Shown here: positions 1 to 6,222 of the stretch, piece by piece
Numbering within the stretch: position 1 is the stretch's first letter
Layout of the letters: each line of letters starts with the position of its first letter
Assembly (NCBI GenBank): GCA_019421385.1
Contig: JAHZFK010000030.1
Coordinates: forward strand, 11,024-31,784
Origin: Clostridiales bacterium
GTDB lineage: Bacteria > Bacillota > Clostridia > Oscillospirales > Butyricicoccaceae
Length of the DNA stretch: 20,761 bases
Reading direction: 5' to 3'
Program-made: the position numbers and the translations under genes
The notes under the pieces: model-generated
Database searches by the model: none
What the model saw: only the letters and a program-made list of their open reading frames with translations
What the model was told of the DNA's origin: nothing

Positions 1-128
1 TGAAGCTCCTGTTCCTTTGCGAACTGCTGTAAAATGGTGCGCTGGGTCTCGATGGAAACGCTGTCGCCATAATTCTCGTCATCACGGCTCAGTCTCATAT
101 ATAGTGCTGTATTGTACGGTTGTTTCAT
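1..128 (-). CDS. Serine site-specific recombinase (N-terminal fragment, cut by window edge)
   Basis: Reading leftwards from an ATG at 128, the first 42 codons give a typical resolvase/invertase N-terminus: a beta strand (ALYMRLS) leading into RDD, then GDSVSIETQR. Ser14 in YMRLSRDD is the expected catalytic serine that attacks DNA. The SIETQR segment is characteristic of large serine recombinases of Clostridia mobile elements. A strong Shine-Dalgarno site (AGGAGG) lies upstream of the start. The rest of the gene, including the DNA-binding C-terminal domain, is outside the window. It is the likely integrase/excisionase of the element and is preceded by a promoter overlapped by an inverted repeat. 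Confidence 0.88.
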   Translation of the reverse strand, partial: MKQPYNTALYMRLSRDDENYGDSVSIETQRTILQQFAKEQEL

Positions 129-154
129 TAAAAATCCTCCTGTTCGTGAAACAA

Positions 155-202
155 CCCACGCTTACAATACTTTCCTATGATACATTATACCATAAGCGTG
201 GG
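155..202. repeat. 10-bp perfect inverted repeat over the recombinase promoter (operator-like)
   Basis: CCCACGCTTA at 155-164 is mirrored by TAAGCGTGGG at 193-202. One arm lies in the -35/-10 spacer and the other just after the predicted transcription start, the arrangement of a repressor operator. A third copy (TAAGCGTGGG, 10711-10720) lies near the right end of the element. The regulator is not identified; autoregulation is inference. Confidence 0.55.
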
Positions 203-213
203 CTGTGATTCAA
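184..213 (-). promoter_or_regulatory. Promoter of the recombinase gene
   Basis: On the minus strand a TTGAAT -35 box (208-213) and a perfect TATAAT -10 box (184-189) are separated by 18 bases. The transcript would run left into the recombinase gene, whose start codon lies about 56 bases downstream of the -10. Confidence 0.6.
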
Positions 214-241
214 CTCGATTCTGTGAACAATTTTCTGAATT

Positions 242-607
242 TTATGCGGACACGGCACGTCCTGCGGCGAAGCGGACAAGGTTTAGGATAAGCTCGTCCA
301 TGGTCTGTCCGTTGGGAGAAAAGAACTCCGTTACCTTGGTGCGGGTGTTGCCGCAATAAAAATACTTCGTTCCGTCAGGCTCGGTGACATAGAACGAAGT
401 ATTTTCAAGGGTAAGCTCCGGCTCGTATTCTCCACGCATCCTGCGCCATTCGTCCTCCTGCTCCTTGGGAGGGTTAAGCATCGGCTCATAGCAGTCGCAG
501 ATGTCGATAAAGGCACAGGCTTCGATGATCTCCCACAGGGAGAGGTCATCACGCATCATCATTTTGTTAAGCTGGGTTACGGTATAGGTCTTGTTTTTCT
601 TCTTCAT
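242..607 (-). CDS. Small hypothetical protein of the mobilization operon
   Basis: A 121-residue protein that I do not recognise. The start at 607 is chosen over an upstream in-frame start because an AAAGGA site precedes it and the longer version would overlap the relaxase gene. The N-terminus is Lys-rich (MKKKNKTYTVTQLNKMMM), followed by a short region with Cys residues (ACAFIDICDCYE), an acidic middle (PPKEQEDEWRR), and a C-terminal part that reads like a small beta fold. It lies 16 bases downstream of the relaxase gene on the same strand and upstream of the recombinase, so it is probably co-transcribed with the mobilization genes. No function is assigned. Confidence 0.7.
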   Translation of the reverse strand: MKKKNKTYTVTQLNKMMMRDDLSLWEIIEACAFIDICDCYEPMLNPPKEQEDEWRRMRGEYEPELTLENTSFYVTEPDGTKYFYCGNTRTKVTEFFSPNGQTMDELILNLVRFAAGRAVSA

Positions 608-623
608 AGGCAAAAATCCTTTC

Positions 624-1598
624 TTATCGGTTAATATCGTGGTTCTGTGTGCTGCGGTGGGTGTACTGTCTGATCGTCTCCGGCGGGATGCGGTCAAGAA
701 TACCCTTGACACGCTCATAATCGCTGTGCAGTCTCATTTCCTGCAGCTTCTTGACGGTGCTTTCTTTCTGACTTTCTTCCAGAGCAGCGGTCAGCTCGTC
801 ATTTTTCTTTTCCAACGCTTTCTGCTTACCGTCTGCCGTCTTGAAGAACTTTTCGTATTTCTTCATCTGCGTTTCCATGGCGGCAACATCGGGGATATAC
901 TTTTCAAGAATAGTAACGACCTGTGAGGAACGCTCCTTGTAATTCGTAAACTTCATATCAGAGAGCAGTTCCACCAGCTTGTCATGCTGCTTGTTCAGAC
1001 GTGCCATCTGCTTGAATACCCTTGTGGGGATATGGTCACGCCCGGTCTCGCTGGCACTCTCGCCACGTTCCAGATCGGGATATTTCTTGACCATGTGTTC
1101 CCAATACTTGTCTTGCCACTGTGTCAGCTTCTTCTTGTTGCCCAAGATTTCTTTAGCGCACAAACGCTTATCCTCGGTCAGCGGGACAAAGCAAAGGTGC
1201 ATATGGGGATTTTTCTCGTCCAGATGCACCACAGCGGATATAATTGTTTCGGGAGCTTGATTCTGCTTAATGAACTCCAAGGCTTCATTGAAAAACTCTT
1301 TGATCTCGGCTCTTTTCTTGCCCTTGAAGAACTCCGGCGAAGCGGTAACAAGAGCTTCCACCACACGAACGCTGTCGGAGCGTGTACGGCATCCTGCTTC
1401 TTTGATCTGACGCTCGGATTCTGCTCGATACTTTCTCTCCGGCTTGATAAGGTGGAAGTTAAGGTGTGTACGGGTAGGGTCAATGTCGGGATTGCTTGCG
1501 TATTTCTCCTTGGTGCGCTCGTTATGAGCTTCAATGCCGCTAATCTCCGGTCCCTTGTACTTGGCAAAGCGTAAGATTGCATACTGCGGTGCCGCCAT
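624..1598 (-). CDS. MOBV-family relaxase (Pre/Mob plasmid recombination enzyme)
   Basis: A 324-residue mobilization relaxase, which nicks one strand at oriT, stays bound to the 5' end and leads the strand into the recipient. Motif I is HNER (residues 25-28); its His corresponds to the catalytic His22 of MobM of pMV158. The following DIDPTRTHLNF segment is also typical. The metal-binding motif HLDEKNPHMH (125-134) matches the family HxDExxPHxH signature. The C-terminal third is Lys/Glu-rich and probably coiled coil. The start codon overlaps the stop of the upstream small gene as TGATG, suggesting translational coupling. An oriT-like block lies about 540 bases upstream. It is shorter than MobM (about 494 residues), mainly at the C-terminus. 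Confidence 0.93.
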   Translation of the reverse strand: MAAPQYAILRFAKYKGPEISGIEAHNERTKEKYASNPDIDPTRTHLNFHLIKPERKYRAESERQIKEAGCRTRSDSVRVVEALVTASPEFFKGKKRAEIKEFFNEALEFIKQNQAPETIISAVVHLDEKNPHMHLCFVPLTEDKRLCAKEILGNKKKLTQWQDKYWEHMVKKYPDLERGESASETGRDHIPTRVFKQMARLNKQHDKLVELLSDMKFTNYKERSSQVVTILEKYIPDVAAMETQMKKYEKFFKTADGKQKALEKKNDELTAALEESQKESTVKKLQEMRLHSDYERVKGILDRIPPETIRQYTHRSTQNHDINR

Positions 1599-1819
1599 CA
1601 GTGATCACCCCTCTTTCTCCATACGATTTCAAAGCCCAGCACATCGGCAAGCTGTACCGCCTCGGTATAGCGGAGCGATTCACGCTGGAGCTTGTTGGAT
1701 AGATTGGAAACGCTGTCGCTCCATCCGTACTCGTCTGCCAAGAGGTCAACAACCTCCTGCATGGTCATCCCTTGCCGTACAATGTACGACTTGATTTCAT
1801 TTCTCAAATTCGATTTCAT
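1598..1819 (-). CDS. Small helix-turn-helix-like protein upstream of the relaxase
   Basis: A 73-residue protein beginning at 1819 behind a GGAGGA site. The pattern (RQGMTMQEVVDLLADEYG, then SVSNLSNKL, then LRYTEAVQLADVLGFEIVW) resembles a compact lambda-repressor/XRE-like HTH in which SNLSNKL would be the recognition helix. It overlaps the relaxase start by one base (TGATG), so the two are almost certainly co-translated. A role as regulator or accessory DNA-binding protein at oriT is inference from position and size. Small proteins of this type are often found beside MOBV genes in Clostridia elements, from memory. Confidence 0.75.
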   Translation of the reverse strand: MKSNLRNEIKSYIVRQGMTMQEVVDLLADEYGWSDSVSNLSNKLQRESLRYTEAVQLADVLGFEIVWRKRGDH

Positions 1820-2121
1820 ATAAAAATTCCTCCATAAATTCGTGATATTGGTTTTCTGTGCGGTGAACTGCTGTCACCGATAAGTGTTGATATTGAAAAT
1901 GGTGTTTTCCTCACAGATTTCGTTCTGCGTAGTCCTGTTCATAACAGCACCCTATCGGGTTTACTGTTTTGTGGGAGAGCAGACGGAACAAGAAGAAATA
2001 CCACAGTTCCGTGAATTGGCTTTACTGCTCGGCAAATCACCGAATGATGATTTTGGTACTTCCTGCGGTGTAAATCTTCACGGATTGCACCAGGCTTGAT
2101 TTTGAGCATAGGAAAACAGCC

Positions 2122-2187
2122 TTGATAACGGGTGTGTTACACTTACCGCAAGTTATCAAAATGATACCTTGCGGTGAAACGGGTGTG
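2122..2187 (+). other. Candidate oriT of the MOBV relaxase
   Basis: On the plus strand GGGTGTG/TTACACTTA (2130-2145) closely matches the pMV158 nick region, GTGTG/TTATACTTTA (recalled from the literature). It sits within TTGATAAC (2122-2129) and GTTATCAA (2152-2159), a perfect 8-bp inverted repeat. Immediately after it is a 14-bp hairpin with one mismatch (ACCGCAAGTTATCA at 2145-2158, three-base loop, partner 2162-2175). A second GGGTGTG follows at 2181-2187. Dyads beside a GTGTG/TTA core are how MOBV origins are built, and the block lies just upstream of the HTH-relaxase operon. The nick between 2136 and 2137 is a prediction. Confidence 0.65.
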
Positions 2188-2219
2188 ATTTCACGGCTGA
2201 ACTTGAAAACATCCATCCT

Positions 2220-2276
2220 ATCCATCCATCTATCCGAAAACCGCCGTTTCGGGATGGATGGGATAGATGGATGGAT
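2220..2276. repeat. 16-bp perfect inverted repeat made of GGAT/ATCC units
   Basis: The arm at 2220-2235 (ATCCATCCATCTATCC) is the exact reverse complement of 2261-2276, with a 25-base centre that itself holds GAAA/TTTC and another GGATGGATG. It lies between the stop of the helicase gene (2291) and the oriT-like block. It could end helicase transcription, which enters from the right, but no clean U-tract follows. It could equally be a protein-binding repeat array. Confidence 0.6.
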
Positions 2277-2290
2277 AAATTTGAGTTCAG

Positions 2291-3757
2291 TTACAAAATC
2301 CCCGGCGAGATCAACGCTTCAATGCCCCAAAAGCCGTTGACCTGTTTGCCGAGGGAATTTGTGATGTGGTTGTCATGTTCCAGGCCAAATTCGTCTGCGT
2401 GTTTCTTTAAGGTCATGCTGACCGTTCGTGCCGCCAGCGGCTTATAGGTGTTATCGTTGCACCAAATGCAGTAGATAGCGTACAGATCGGCTGAGGTAAT
2501 GGTGCAGTCCGCTTTCAGACGGATGTATCCCTCCGAGCGCAGGAACAGCAGCACATTGTCCGCATCACGCCTTGCCTGTTCTCGGTTGTCTTTGGTGCGG
2601 CTGCTTTCGGAAAAGCGGTAGTTGTTTGCGATCAGCCTACGCAGACCGTCCAGACACCACAGGAAAATCCCATCGACCTCTGCAACGAGCTTGTCCGCAA
2701 GGAAAGGGTCATCCTCACGGTCAAGGGGTTTCTTCTTGACCGACAAGATAAGCTGTCTGCGGTAAAACCCGTCCGAATGGTCATAGAGGGATTCCAGATC
2801 GCCGTTGGAGAAGGCAAGGAAACGGACGTACATTTCCCCCTGGTAGCTCTGTTCGCCCTTGCGCTCCAAATCCATCGGCATTTCCGCTGTGATAAGGGAT
2901 TTCAGATAATGTGTAGATTTGAGTGCTTCCATCTTCATGTCATCGTCCACCATGACAAGCTCATGTTCCAGATCGGCTCTGGCAAAGGGACTGCGCTCCA
3001 CCTTGGCAATACTGCCGTTTTTGAGATTAGCACCGAGCATAGCCTGCATCACAACACCGATACGGCTTTTGCCCTCGCCGCCGTTGCCTTTCAGAAGCAT
3101 CATGGTCTGTCCTCTTGTGGTAGGGATAAGGCAGTAGCCGAGATATTCCTGCAAGGTCAGAATGTCCTCGTCCTCCAACAGTTCCGATAAAAAATGCAGC
3201 CATGTCACAGGCTGCGGAGCATCGGGATTGTATTTGACGGGCAGACGGTTACGGCAGAACTCCTTGTGTTCGGTAAACTCGCCCTTGACGAACAGAGTGC
3301 CGTTGGCAACGTGCAGCCTGTCCTCGTGGACAGGTAAGTTGTCCTTGTAGGCTTCCATACGGAGCATTTCAAGCAGATTAGAGCATTTTTTAGCAAGTCC
3401 CACTTTCAGATAGGGACGGAGCATTTCATAAATCTGCTTCTTGATGCCGTTGGCAACGTGCAGCCTGTCCTCGTGGACAGGTAAGTTGTCCTTGTAGGCT
3501 TCCATACGGAGCATTTCAAGCAGATTAGAGCATTTTTTAGCAAGTCCCACTTTCAGATAGGGACGGAGCATTTCATAAATCTGCTTCTTGATGCCGTTTT
3601 CATCGTGGATGCGCCCCTCCTTGGAAAAGAACTTGCCGCCCACGCAGACCATAGGGTGACGGCAGATGAAATCACAGCAAAAGCCGACTTCATCCAAGAA
3701 TTGACCGTTATACCACCCCGGCTGTTCTTCCATGCAATCATCTTTCTTCTTGCTCAT
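2291..3757 (-). CDS. P4-family SF3 helicase/primase-helicase with internal 49-residue duplication
   Basis: A 488-residue replication ATPase of the phage/plasmid primase P4 (D5) type. The Walker A motif is GNGGEGKS (224-231), Walker B is LVMVDDD (267-273), a motif C-like FLAFSNGDLE follows, and FYRRQL provides the likely arginine finger. These define an SF3 helicase that would unwind the element's own origin. The start at 3757 has a GGAGAGG site and overlaps the primase gene end by 20 bases, indicating coupled translation. Residues 54-102 are repeated exactly as 103-151; without that copy the protein would be 439 residues. The duplication lies before the ATPase core, so activity may survive. 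Confidence 0.88.
   Translation of the reverse strand: MSKKKDDCMEEQPGWYNGQFLDEVGFCCDFICRHPMVCVGGKFFSKEGRIHDENGIKKQIYEMLRPYLKVGLAKKCSNLLEMLRMEAYKDNLPVHEDRLHVANGIKKQIYEMLRPYLKVGLAKKCSNLLEMLRMEAYKDNLPVHEDRLHVANGTLFVKGEFTEHKEFCRNRLPVKYNPDAPQPVTWLHFLSELLEDEDILTLQEYLGYCLIPTTRGQTMMLLKGNGGEGKSRIGVVMQAMLGANLKNGSIAKVERSPFARADLEHELVMVDDDMKMEALKSTHYLKSLITAEMPMDLERKGEQSYQGEMYVRFLAFSNGDLESLYDHSDGFYRRQLILSVKKKPLDREDDPFLADKLVAEVDGIFLWCLDGLRRLIANNYRFSESSRTKDNREQARRDADNVLLFLRSEGYIRLKADCTITSADLYAIYCIWCNDNTYKPLAARTVSMTLKKHADEFGLEHDNHITNSLGKQVNGFWGIEALISPGIL
3298..3591. repeat. Perfect 147-bp in-frame tandem duplication inside the helicase gene
   Basis: Bases 3298-3444 are repeated without change at 3445-3591. 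A further TGCCGTT (3592-3598) repeats the first seven bases of the unit, so the original sequence had TGCCGTT on both sides of a 140-base interval, and slippage or unequal recombination between these two heptamers would create the duplication. It adds exactly 49 codons. Absence of any difference between the copies means it is recent, or an assembly error. Confidence 0.95.
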
Positions 3758-4355
3758 AAGACCTCTCCTTTCTGTACTTTTTCAAATGTTCTTGCAGTTT
3801 TTTTAGCTTATCGTCGGTCATCACCATGTTAATGACATCGTTGCGCTCATACGAATCGCTGCCGATGAGCGTGTCTACCAGATACTCCACATAGTCAAGC
3901 CGGTCACAGGCTTCAATAAAACGCGGATGCCACTTTTCTTCCGGTGTCCTCGGTGCATACAGCAGTTTCCACTCTTGAAGTAGCTTCATATACTCCAAGA
4001 GCGCAGAAAAGCACAGCTTCTCATTTTCTCTGAGTCGCTGTGCTTCGCTTTTCTTATTCTGTTTTTCCAGCGTTGCTTTGTCGGGCGGCTTGTCCTGCGT
4101 GATGCCGTAGTCGTATGCCAGCTTCTTCGCCGCATCGTACAGGGACAGACCGTAGAGCTTTGCTGTGAAGTCAATCACGTCCCCATGCACACCGCAAGCG
4201 TAGCAATGGTAGTGGTCATCGTCCACAAACAGGCTCGGATGGCGGTCATTGTGGAACGGGCAGAGTGCTTTTCCGTGGCGGTTGACCTCCACACCGTACC
4301 TCGCCGCCGCTTCTCTTGTGTTGATACTTGTCTTTACTGTTGCGAATACATTCAT
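3738..4355 (-). CDS. CHC2 zinc-finger DNA primase-like protein
   Basis: A 205-residue protein starting at 4355 behind GGAGGA; the open frame extends further upstream but that part is AT-rich and unlike the family. The zinc-binding CHC2 domain of DnaG-type primases is complete: Cys32 and His35 in CPFH, Cys51 and Cys54 in CYAC, with the usual 15-residue spacing, followed by GDVIDFTAKLYGLSLYDAA. The catalytic TOPRIM domain is missing; the C-terminal half is Lys/Glu-rich helix. It therefore probably works together with the SF3 helicase encoded immediately downstream (20-base overlap) in replication of the excised element. Confidence 0.88.
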   Translation of the reverse strand: MNVFATVKTSINTREAAARYGVEVNRHGKALCPFHNDRHPSLFVDDDHYHCYACGVHGDVIDFTAKLYGLSLYDAAKKLAYDYGITQDKPPDKATLEKQNKKSEAQRLRENEKLCFSALLEYMKLLQEWKLLYAPRTPEEKWHPRFIEACDRLDYVEYLVDTLIGSDSYERNDVINMVMTDDKLKKLQEHLKKYRKERSYEQEER

Positions 4356-4539
4356 GCAGTTCCTCCATAATTCTTTTTGATGGGGACGATTTTTCATCCC
4401 CTCGTGTATATTATGAGAAAAATCGTAAAAAGGGTGCTGATGGCATGACAAGCTCATTTCAAAAAACATGACAAGACGTTTCACTTGTAACATTATTTTT
4501 AACATATCCCGGATTATTTTTAACATATCCCGGATATAC
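4356..4539. other. Divergent intergenic region between primase and MATE leader
   Basis: No gene. It contains two CATGACAAG copies (4444-4452 and 4467-4475), a 14-base CAAAAAACATGACA (4460-4473) that recurs at 6193-6206 in front of the DUF6076-like gene, and the 21-bp tandem repeat listed separately. A leftward promoter for the primase operon must lie here, but I see no clear consensus pair. Confidence 0.5.
4492..4533. repeat. Two tandem copies of a 21-bp sequence
   Basis: The unit ATTATTTTTAACATATCCCGG is present at 4492-4512 and again, identical, at 4513-4533. It ends six bases before the -35 box of the MATE leader promoter. The 21-bp period is two helical turns, so two protein molecules could bind the same face. 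An activator or repressor site is possible but not shown. Confidence 0.85.
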
Positions 4540-4568
4540 TTGATTTTGGATGTAAAAAAGTGTATAAT
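4540..4568 (+). promoter_or_regulatory. Promoter of the MATE leader
   Basis: TTGATT (4540-4545) and a perfect TATAAT (4563-4568) are separated by 17 bases, a strong sigma-A promoter. Transcription would begin near 4575, about 150 bases before the MATE start codon. Confidence 0.8.
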
Positions 4569-4574
4569 ATAAAA

Positions 4575-4710
4575 AATGAATATGTCACCGGAGGTAGAGC
4601 GTCGTAACGCTCGGGGATAGTAAGGCAAAATGCCTTGCAGGCCGCATACCGGATTAGGTGTCGAGTGCGCTCGGTTATTACTTTATAGTAGTAGCCGAGC
4701 TTTTTATTTT
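4575..4710 (+). promoter_or_regulatory. Structured 5' leader with attenuator upstream of the MATE gene
   Basis: The leader can fold into a closed multi-branched element. CACCGG (4586-4591) faces CCGG (4649-4652) and GGTG (4657-4660). Inside are hairpins GAGCG/CGCTC (4597-4601, 4608-4612) and AAGGCA/TGCCTT (4622-4627, 4631-4636). An intrinsic terminator follows. The hairpin arm GAGCG could instead pair with CGCTC at 4668-4672, part of which is the left arm of the terminator, which would release the pump gene. A 14-codon frame (4576-4620, containing ERRNAR) starts almost at the predicted transcript 5' end, so a leader-peptide mechanism is also possible. The fold fits no riboswitch class I recognise. 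Confidence 0.6.
4669..4705 (+). terminator. Intrinsic terminator in the MATE leader
   Basis: A 14-bp stem (4669-4682 with 4687-4700, two G-U pairs), a TTAT loop and a run of five T residues then ATTTT. It ends about 12 bases before the MATE ribosome site, the usual place for a conditional terminator rather than the end of an upstream gene; no gene ends before it on this strand. Confidence 0.88.
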
Positions 4711-4722
4711 AGGGAGGATAAT

Positions 4723-6057
4723 ATGAATTCTGAAATCTTTGAAAAACTTTCACCGACAGAGTTATTGTTTCGCTGTGCAGTTCCATCCATGATAACCATG
4801 GCATTTGGTGCGTTATATCAAATTGCAGACGGTTTGTTTGTTGGTCGATTTATAGGTGGGGATGCCCTTGCCGCAGTCAATCTCATCATGCCCATAATCA
4901 TGATGGCCTTCGCTCTTTCGGATATGGTGGCCGCCGGCGCTTCTGTGCGTATTTCCATTTTACTTGGAGAGAAACGGCGTGAGGATGCATCGCAGGTTTT
5001 TTCTTCTGCTATCAGAACCATCTTTCTGGTCTCATTACTGCTTGGGGCAATCGGCTTTATTTTTGCCGAGCAAATCCTGCGTTTTCTCGCACCGGGAGCC
5101 AGTGAACAGGCAATAGAGTATGGAATCACCTATATACGCATTTACTCTGCATTTGCGCCGATCATGTCCATCAGCTTTGCCACAGATAACTTTCTGCGTG
5201 TTTGCGGTAAGGAAAAGCACAGTATGTGGCTCGGCATCGGCTCTCAAAGTCTCAACATCATTTTGGATGTTATTCTGATTGCTTATCTCGGTCAAGGCGT
5301 ATGGGCAGCAGCATTTACAAGCTGTGTTGCTATGGCATTGTCTGCGGTGATTTCCTTGTGGATGTTCCGTGGAAAACGGATGGATTTATACTATACGAAA
5401 AAGAATGTTGCTCTGACAGCACTTGCCCGTATCTTTGCCAACGGCTCCAGTGAGTTTTTCAGTAACATTTCCATGTCCATCATGTCCATCGTTTACAACT
5501 TCTTCCTGCTGAAATACGGTGGTACAACGGCTGTTGCGGCATTCTCCGTCATTATGTATGTGGACAGCTTTGTTGGCATGATGTCTTTCGGTTTATGCGG
5601 CTCCATGCAGCCTGCTATCAGTTATTGCTATGGTGCCGGTCTTACCGGAAAGGTGAAAGCTATTTTTAAGCGAGTTGTGCTGGGGACGCTGCTGTTATCC
5701 GGACTATCTTTGGTATTTATGATGTTTGCGGGTCCCTATGTTGCCCCCATCTTCGTCAAGCCGGGAGATACAGAGCTATTAGCAGTCAGCGTTGTGGGCA
5801 TGAAATTGTTTTCGCTTTCCTATCTGACAGGATGGGTAGATATGTGCTTCTCGTCCTATTTCACGGCTCTGGAACGCCCTGTACGCTCCCTGCTGACCTC
5901 ATTTTTCGGGACGCTGGTGTTTCCGGTTGCCTTTCTGTTTGTCCTTACCCCCATTTGGAAACTGAACGGCGTTTGGCTGACATCTATTGCAGCGTGTACT
6001 GCGAGTGCGGTTTTAACAATCGTATTTGCGGTAACGATGAAAGCACAAAACAGATAG
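4723..6057 (+). CDS. MATE-family multidrug efflux transporter
   Basis: A 444-residue polytopic membrane protein, the usual MATE length, with about twelve hydrophobic segments. Family features include the opening ELLFRCAVPSMITMAFGALYQIADGLFVGRFIG and the repeat-related second half starting near SEFFSNISMS. It resembles the MepA/NorM-type exporters that expel cationic drugs against Na+ or H+. The start at 4723 has AGGGAGG six bases upstream; a longer in-frame start at 4630 is rejected because it would run through the terminator hairpin. It is the most obvious phenotypic cargo of the element, and its expression is probably set by the leader and tandem repeats in front. The substrate cannot be told. 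Confidence 0.93.
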   Translation: MNSEIFEKLSPTELLFRCAVPSMITMAFGALYQIADGLFVGRFIGGDALAAVNLIMPIIMMAFALSDMVAAGASVRISILLGEKRREDASQVFSSAIRTIFLVSLLLGAIGFIFAEQILRFLAPGASEQAIEYGITYIRIYSAFAPIMSISFATDNFLRVCGKEKHSMWLGIGSQSLNIILDVILIAYLGQGVWAAAFTSCVAMALSAVISLWMFRGKRMDLYYTKKNVALTALARIFANGSSEFFSNISMSIMSIVYNFFLLKYGGTTAVAAFSVIMYVDSFVGMMSFGLCGSMQPAISYCYGAGLTGKVKAIFKRVVLGTLLLSGLSLVFMMFAGPYVAPIFVKPGDTELLAVSVVGMKLFSLSYLTGWVDMCFSSYFTALERPVRSLLTSFFGTLVFPVAFLFVLTPIWKLNGVWLTSIAACTASAVLTIVFAVTMKAQNR

Positions 6058-6108
6058 ATCATGTTTTCTATCTAATAATCCAATTATCCAATGATATAAA
6101 CTAACCGT

Positions 6109-6150
6109 GCAGGAAACATTTTCGGTAGCCGCTGCCAAAATATTTCCTGC
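6109..6150 (+). terminator. Terminator after the MATE gene
   Basis: GCAGGAAA (6109-6116) pairs with TTTCCTGC (6143-6150), extended by ATTTT/AAAAT across one mismatch, followed by GTTCTTTATTTT. The U-tract is interrupted, so efficiency is uncertain. Confidence 0.65.
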
Positions 6151-6174
6151 GTTCTTTATTTTGTCACATTTGTA

Positions 6175-6183
6175 TGGTATAAT
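6175..6183 (+). promoter_or_regulatory. Extended -10 promoter for the DUF6076-YitT-sigma operon
   Basis: TGGTATAAT is an extended -10 element (TGn before a perfect TATAAT at 6178-6183). Seventeen bases upstream only a weak TTTATT (6155-6160) serves as a -35. The transcript would start near 6190, with the start codon at 6223. Confidence 0.6.
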
Positions 6184-6222
6184 AGAAGAAAACAAAAAAC
6201 ATGACAGATTGGAGGTAAGCAC

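Larger units (their letters stand above)
1820..2290. other. 471-bp intergenic region between helicase and mobilization operons
   Basis: No convincing gene is present. Two short open frames (1884-2099 plus, 2037-2225 minus) lack good ribosome sites and one overlaps the oriT-like hairpins. The right part, 2122-2276, holds nested inverted repeats described separately. The left part, 1820-2120, shows no clear signal beyond the ribosome site of the downstream gene. Confidence 0.5.

Noticed and set aside
1884..2225. Two short frames (71 and 62 codons) between the HTH-like and helicase genes
   Set aside because: Neither has a convincing ribosome site or recognisable sequence, and one runs through the oriT-like hairpins.
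4630..4722. Upstream in-frame start for the MATE protein
   Set aside because: It would translate through the intrinsic terminator and adds Cys/Arg-rich residues not found in MATE proteins; the start at 4723 has a strong ribosome site.
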